Source of the DNA: Diphasiastrum complanatum
Taxonomy: Eukaryota > Streptophyta > Lycopodiopsida > Lycopodiales > Lycopodiaceae
NCBI GenBank assembly: GCA_029204225.1
Contig: CM055109.1
Coordinates: 24,142,422 to 24,206,421 of the forward strand
Direction of reading: 5' to 3'
DNA length: 64,000 nt
Within the stretch, counting starts at the first letter, position 1. Each line of letters starts with the position of its first letter. Under the pieces are notes generated by a model. That model had not been told where the DNA came from. It saw only the letters and a program-made list of their open reading frames with translations, and did not search any database. A program made the position numbers and the translations under genes. This document shows, piece after piece, positions 58,791 to 64,000 of the stretch.

Positions 58791-59464
58791 CCAATCAAGT
58801 CCCACATTCTAAGGTCATTTTACAATATTTTTAATGGGATTTGAAGGTAAGCATCTTTTCTAAATGGCCTCTGATCAGAGTGCTACATGAAGCAAGAAAG
58901 TCTCATTTTTAGAGCTCTTCCTGTTGACTATGTAATTAGTTTCTAATACTAAATTTGAAATGGGTCTGTGGCATTTTTTGTTGTTGGTTAATATGCTTTC
59001 AAATATCTTTCCATATGAACTTGGATTTTGATGCTACATAATGTGAAAGTGTTCAAATGTTTTACATCTTAGCCTTGAATTTATCACTTTTGTACTTTGA
59101 CCAATGTGACTTCTCACCTACTGCGACTTACCATCGTTTAAGGCAGATTGTCCAAATAATATACTTTGGTCAGTATTCAATGTCCAATTCCTGATCAAGA
59201 ACTCGCATCGTAAAGGTTCTCAATAATGGGAATATTTTGTATTGCATACAAAACCCATGCAATAACTTCATTGTTGATTGCTCGTATTTCCAATCACACA
59301 TAAGCTTCGTTTTCATGTTAAAATTTCTTATGACTTTCATTGTTTTTATGTTATTATTATATTATTGTCATTTAGTATAATATTCCAAACCATCTATGAA
59401 ACTATCTATCAAAAAATTTACTCCATGTTAGGCACTACACACCCCATTGAGATCTTGAATCTAT
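58791..59464. other. No recognised gene
   Basis: AT-rich, stops in all frames. Confidence 0.45.
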
Positions 59465-59605
59465 AATGTCAGTCCAAAGATGCGTAGCGTGGTGGAAACA
59501 ACTCAGTTTGTGAGCTTGCTCAAATAAGTTTGAGCTCTCGTATACGTGTGTGAAAATACCACTGTTGTCATGAAGGTTGCCCTTTGGGGCTGAATTGTGG
59601 AATGT
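59465..59605 (+). mobile_element. Second tRNA-derived SINE-like repeat
   Basis: An A-box-like tagcgtggtgg (59485-59495) and a B-box-like agtttgagctctc (59527-59539), followed by gtatacgtgtgtg, have the order and spacing of a tRNA-derived SINE head. It differs from the one at 27.46 kb. Confidence 0.5.
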
Positions 59606-60209
59606 TTTGTGTTCTTGGGGTCATCAATTGGGCATGTGTCTATTCCATATAAATCTAATAATGCATCTAGTCCAAGTCAACAAAAAGAAAAAAAAATGTC
59701 AAGTAGACAATTGAGAGGCTCATGTATATTTGTCTTGGAGATACAACTTGTCAATAAATTTGAGCTGGCCCATGTATGCGTTATCCCATCATCCACAATA
59801 TTGTAAATTGCATGATTACCGTGATCAAAGTTACTCATATTGCAATACAAAGCATTTCTTCATTTCTCACTCAATGACCATGTGTGTATGCCTCCTTACT
59901 ATGACTCATTGAAATATAAATATGACATTTAATCCTTCAAAGGTCCAAGAGCCTAGTTGATTCAACTTGAATACTATTTGCTGGTTTTTTTTTGGCTAAT
60001 TAAGACTTCCCTGTTCTACTCTTGCTAGCTTTTGCATGATATTTGTTGTTGTTCATATTCAAGCTAATTTCAAGGTGAAAGAAGTGGAGAGACAGCAGCC
60101 TTAATTGAGGGAACATGATCAAACCACCCATGTGTCTAGATTTGCTGGTGTCATAGCAGCTGAAGCAAGATGGGTTTAGTGTCAAGATGAAGATTTAGAG
60201 ACAATGCAC
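59606..60209. other. No recognised gene
   Basis: Short ORFs only. The stretch lies upstream of the repeat array that precedes the fucosyltransferase gene. Confidence 0.4.
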
Positions 60210-60625
60210 CAAAAAATTAGTAGCCCATTACAATCTTAGTAGCTCAATGCTGAACAGAGATGGGTTTCAGATCTTGGTAAGCTAAAACAAAGTAGAGATG
60301 GGTTTTCGCCAGTAGTACCAGCAAGACTACAGATGGGATTTTCCCATTGCAGATCTTAGTAGTTTCAAACAGAGTAGGGATGGATTTTTGTCAATGCATA
60401 TTTTGTTAGCCCAATACAAAATTGAGACGGCCAGAATAGAGACGGGTCATATTTAAGTAACCAGGATTTTGTCCAAGCAGATCTTAGTAGTTTAAAACAG
60501 AGTAGGGATGGATTTTTCCCAACTGCAAATCTTAGTAGCCCAATGTGGAATAGAGATGAGTTTTTTTCCAATACAGATCTTAAGTCTTTTCCAGTGCAGA
60601 CTTAGTAGCCCAAAACAGACGATGG
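60210..60625 (+). repeat. Tandem repeat upstream of the fucosyltransferase gene
   Basis: Units of about 45-50 bp with gcagatcttagtag, aaaacagagtagggatgg and atttttcccaa; six to eight diverged units. The array ends about 50 bp before the start codon, so it must hold the core promoter or leader, or have displaced it. Confidence 0.7.
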
Positions 60626-60674
60626 AATTTTGATCTACAATGTGGTGACTATCAATTAAGTTCAAGTTTCAACC

Positions 60675-62321
60675 ATGGTGGTCACTCATGTAGAATCTCA
60701 GATCTACTCATGCAACAAGAAGCTCAAAATGTGGCTATATCAGCCATTAGCATTGTGGAAGGTAGTAGTGCTGCTACTCCTGGTCTTCGTTCTGTTGGGA
60801 TATACCCTATTTTTGCCTGAATTTTGCAGAGAGCAGAAGGGCTGGATGCTTTTCACCAACTACTTTGCTCAAAATGAGAATGAGACCCAGAAACTCACTC
60901 TCTCTGATCCACAAGGAACCCATGCTGCTTTTGACGAACATTATACGTCTACAGAGATGGGCCGCAGTTCTAACTGTTTAAGTAGACAGGAGCACAGTCT
61001 GTTCCACAAGGCTTCTGCTAGACTGGGAATGCCAGCTGAACTATCATTTGCTTTGGCTAAGTATGAGGAAATGCATAAGAGATGCTCTCAGGACAAAAAC
61101 TGGACACATGCATTCAGTAATCCTGATCCTGCAGATACCTGTGACTATCTTCTGTACACTGAAGGGCCTGCAGGCCTTGGAAACAGGCTCCTATCTTTAG
61201 CATCAGCGTTTCTGTTTGCTGTACTCACAAACAGGGTGATCCTTGTGGATCGAAGTGGGGATATTCCAGAGCTTGTCTGTGAGCCATTGAGTGGGTCTTC
61301 CTGGCTTCTGCCGGCTGATTTTCCTTTTGAGAAGCTGGACCATAGTGTACCAAAGCTCAGAGAAGCTTATAAAGAGGGATGGAATGACACCAAGGTGATC
61401 TATCTTTACCTTAGAGAGGATCAGAATGGCGATGATCGCCAGTTCTTCTGCACAGCAACTCAGCAAAAGCTTGAGAGCATCAAATGGCTGGCCTGGAATA
61501 GCAATCAGTATTATATTCCTAGATTTTTTACACTAGCTCCATTTTGGCAGCAGCTGGTTCAACTATTCCCTGATGTCTCTTTGGTCTTCACCCACCTCAG
61601 TAGATACTTGTTCTTGCCTAATAATTCTATATGGGACAGAATTGTAAGAATTCATTTGTCTTACTTCAGCTCAGCTCAGAAGAGATTAGGCCTGCAAGTG
61701 AGATTGCATTCCCGAGGTGATCTCTCAGAGTTTTATCCTCCAGCTTATACCCAAATCATGAATTGCCTTATCAACAATGAACTTCTTCCCAATGTCTCCA
61801 CTACAAACTCAATGGCACCCAGTTTCAACCACAAGCAGCAAAAGCCCACAGAAAGAACTACATCTGTACTGGTGGCCTCTCTACAGTTCAAATACTATGA
61901 AGAAATAAGGATCCTCTACATGAATAACCCAGCACAAGATGGCAAATTTGTGCAGGTTCATTCTCTCAGCCACGAAGGAAGGGAATGGCATTCATTAGAT
62001 CAAGACATAAAAGCTTTCATAGAAATGTGGCTTCTCAGTTTCAGTGATGAAATTGCCACCAGTAGTTGGTCTACCTTTGGGTATGTTGCACAAGGGCTGG
62101 GAGCTATCACTCCACATTTGCTTAACATAAGAGGTGATTTTGAGAAGAATGGTCTTCCCTCATGTGTTGTGGGTCAGTCAATTGATCCATGCAATCACTT
62201 CCCATTCATGAATAGTTGTGAGAGCGAAAGCTTGAGCTCAGAGCACTCACAATGGATTCAACAACACATTAAGCCATGCCAAGATGAGGGGAATGGTCTG
62301 CAACTTGTTCAATCTGCATGA
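60675..62321 (+). CDS. Xyloglucan-type fucosyltransferase (family GT37)
   Basis: Intact 548-codon ORF, a usual length for the family. The protein is a type II Golgi membrane protein: a short basic cytosolic tail (K-K-L-K), one membrane segment at about residues 26-49 (V-V-V-L-L-L-L-V-F-V-L-L), a variable stem, and a lumenal catalytic domain. The conserved block G-L-G-N-R-L-L-S-L-A-S-A-F-L at 167-180, with T-N-R-V-I-L-V-D after it, is typical of plant FUT1-like enzymes. The nucleotide-binding motif reads G-L-Q-V-R at 339-343, and W-S-T-F-G-Y-V-A-Q-G-L-G lies near the end. Such enzymes transfer fucose from GDP-fucose to galactose of xyloglucan or arabinogalactan protein glycans; which acceptor cannot be told here. 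Several N-x-S/T sites (142, 237, 316) fit lumenal glycosylation. Met1 gives a longer tail than Met19, which is the alternative start. The coding sequence has no intron, while FUT1 of Arabidopsis is thought to have one. Confidence 0.92.
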   Translation: MVVTHVESQIYSCNKKLKMWLYQPLALWKVVVLLLLVFVLLGYTLFLPEFCREQKGWMLFTNYFAQNENETQKLTLSDPQGTHAAFDEHYTSTEMGRSSNCLSRQEHSLFHKASARLGMPAELSFALAKYEEMHKRCSQDKNWTHAFSNPDPADTCDYLLYTEGPAGLGNRLLSLASAFLFAVLTNRVILVDRSGDIPELVCEPLSGSSWLLPADFPFEKLDHSVPKLREAYKEGWNDTKVIYLYLREDQNGDDRQFFCTATQQKLESIKWLAWNSNQYYIPRFFTLAPFWQQLVQLFPDVSLVFTHLSRYLFLPNNSIWDRIVRIHLSYFSSAQKRLGLQVRLHSRGDLSEFYPPAYTQIMNCLINNELLPNVSTTNSMAPSFNHKQQKPTERTTSVLVASLQFKYYEEIRILYMNNPAQDGKFVQVHSLSHEGREWHSLDQDIKAFIEMWLLSFSDEIATSSWSTFGYVAQGLGAITPHLLNIRGDFEKNGLPSCVVGQSIDPCNHFPFMNSCESESLSSEHSQWIQQHIKPCQDEGNGLQLVQSA

Positions 62322-62939
62322 TCTATAGTCTAAGCAAATACTAGTACAACACCTTTTAGGGACAAAAATGTTCTTGTTGAATTGCTATAATTATACATTC
62401 CAATTTTGCCATTTTTTCCATCGCCAATAATTGTCCCTAAGCGACACTTATATTGACGTAACAATGATGTATGTGTCGTTTTTCGCTAATGTTTAGAACA
62501 TCTTCACAATTTTACATGACTAATAATTTGGTTGCCACAATGGATCTTCTAGCAATGGTTGCCACAATGAATCGAGTCAAAGTCAATAGTGAGATTAGAG
62601 ATTTTTTTCTTCTTATCAAAGCTTGGGATAAAGTTGGCAGATGGCATGGTTTTCCTTGTGTAGAACACACTGCTCGATGGATACAAGTCTGCAAAAGACA
62701 ATATTCTATTTTAACACAAATATATCACAATAATGAATGTGGATCATTAACATAGAAAAACCAACGTAAGTTGCATCACATACAATTGCATTTGAGTTGA
62801 TCTACGGGATTGACATCCTCCACCATAACTTCATTGTGCATATACACATGTTGAATCAAGACTTCTGAAATGGATTGACCTCCCTTTGAAACTTTGAACT
62901 CTAAAATTCTTCCTTTCCAAAAGTTTTTGTAATCCATAT
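62322..62939. other. 3' flank of the fucosyltransferase gene; dispersed repeat at 62600-62690
   Basis: Holds the presumed 3' untranslated region. The segment 62600-62680 (tatcaaagcttg, atggcat, ccttg-gtagaacacac) resembles the reverse complement of 38340-38412, so it is a dispersed repeat and not a conserved exon. An ORF at 62471-62755 runs through it. Confidence 0.45.
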
Positions 62940-64000
62940 TTGATTTCTTTGATCAAATATGGAGCAGATAGGCAACTCAACAAGTACAAAGCACGGTTGG
63001 TTGCGAGAGGATTTGAGCAGCATGAATGTATTGATTTTAAGAAAACCTTTGCACCCGTAGCTAAGATGGTAACTATAGGTTCTATCATTGCTATTTCTGC
63101 TTTCTATGGTTGGAAGATCTAGCAAATGGGCGTTAAATATGCTTTTCTTAATGGAGTGCTGGATGAAGAGGTGTACTTAGTACAACCTCAAGGATTTGTT
63201 GAGCCAAGGAGAGAGCATCTTGTTTGTAAGCTCAAAAGCTATTTATGGATTGAAGCAAACACCATGGGCGTGGTACCCTTGCATTGATGAACACTTCAAG
63301 TGAAGGGGAATGGTAAAGAGTAATGTTGATCCTAATCTTTACATTCTAAGGCAAGATTCAGATATAGTGTTCATTGTTTTGTGCGTGGATGATTTGATTA
63401 TTATAGGAAGTAATGAGAGCTTAATTGATGAAATCGAATTAGATCTTTCCAATGCTTTTGACATGAGCGATCTAGGTTGATGTACTGTTAATAGTATTGG
63501 CATTGAAGTATGGCAAAAGGAAGACGTGGTCTTTTTTACACAAAGCGAATATGCACGAGATTTGTTGTATAAGTTCAATATGCAGGATTGTAAGCCTTTG
63601 AGCACACCTATGGATGTCAACACGAAGCTTACTGCATATGATGAATCTGAGAAAGTGGATGCTTATTCGTACAGGCAGCTAGCTGGTGGGTAGTTTGATT
63701 TATTTGACACACACGCGACCTGATATTTCTTATGTTGTTGGCATTAGTCAATTTACCCTAGTCAAGCACACTAGAAGTCTGCTAAATGTATTCTCAGATA
63801 CATTCGAGGGACATTGAATTTTGGTTTGAAGTATGATCAACCTAAAGCGCCAATGTTGGTAAGTTACACATGCATATGCCAATTGGGAAGATAATATTGA
63901 TGACAGAAGATCTACCAGTGGTCATACATTTAGCTATGGTATAGCTGCAGTTTCATGGAAGCAAAAAACAACCTACATTAGTCTTATCCTCGACGGAAGC
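62940..64000 (+). pseudogene. Copia RT-RNase H, running off the window
   Basis: Order: K-A-R-L-V-A-R-G-F-E-Q, F-A-P-V-A-K-M, Q-M-G-V-K-Y-A-F-L-N-G (catalytic Asp changed to Gly), Y-G-L-K-Q (after a shift near 63240), L-C-V-D-D-L-I-I-I-G, S-T-P-M, the RNase H piece A-N-W-E-D-N-I-D-D-R-R-S-T-S-G-H and S-W-K-Q-K at the edge. At least four stops or shifts. The catalytic loss at the first Asp makes the RT inactive even if reframed. Confidence 0.85.

Overview
This window looks like nuclear DNA of a land plant with a large, retrotransposon-rich genome. Two host genes support this: a plastid cytochrome c6A split by five introns, and an intact family GT37 fucosyltransferase. The rest is mostly decayed LTR retrotransposons (Ty1/copia and Ty3/gypsy, including a chromovirus), SINE-like tRNA-derived repeats and microsatellites. 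Nothing bacterial, viral or organellar was recognised. A fern or a gymnosperm would fit the many old nested elements and long empty stretches, but no sequence here fixes the species.

Layout. 1-5.9 kb: non-coding, AT-rich, with a small cysteine-module ORF. 5.9-11.4 kb: pieces of several copia elements, two of them head to head. 12.4-21.25 kb: one complete minus-strand chromovirus, with two ~375 bp LTRs and a 5 bp target duplication. It carries a gag-to-integrase deletion, and a plus-strand gypsy element (about 14.4-20.33 kb) sits in its leader. 23.1-27.0 kb: the cytochrome c6A gene (six exons), started by GA-rich tracts and with retroelement debris in its third intron. 27.4-42.7 kb: SINE, microsatellites, LTR remnants, tandem duplications, and two fragments of an unrecognised minus-strand protein family. 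42.8-45.75 kb: a copia pol remnant followed by an unrecognised open segment. 46.8-51.6 kb: a minus-strand copia cut by a plus-strand chromovirus of the same family as the one at 12-21 kb. 51.6-58.1 kb: a minus-strand gypsy pol, followed downstream by the longest copy of the unrecognised family. 58.3-64 kb: copia RT piece, SINE-like repeat, the fucosyltransferase gene and a copia element running off the edge.

How parts relate. The two host genes act in unrelated places: c6A in the thylakoid lumen and the fucosyltransferase in the Golgi. They share only the neighbourhood. The best candidate for something undescribed is the protein family seen three times on the minus strand (30.5-31.5, 34.1-34.7 and 51.6-54.4 kb). 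It has a Ser/Thr/Pro-rich start, a long coiled coil, a second low-complexity linker and a conserved C-terminal domain. In its longest copy it directly follows a gypsy integrase. The chromovirus family is also notable: its LTRs end in AGTTA...TAACT instead of TG...CA, and its leader is built of tandem repeats.
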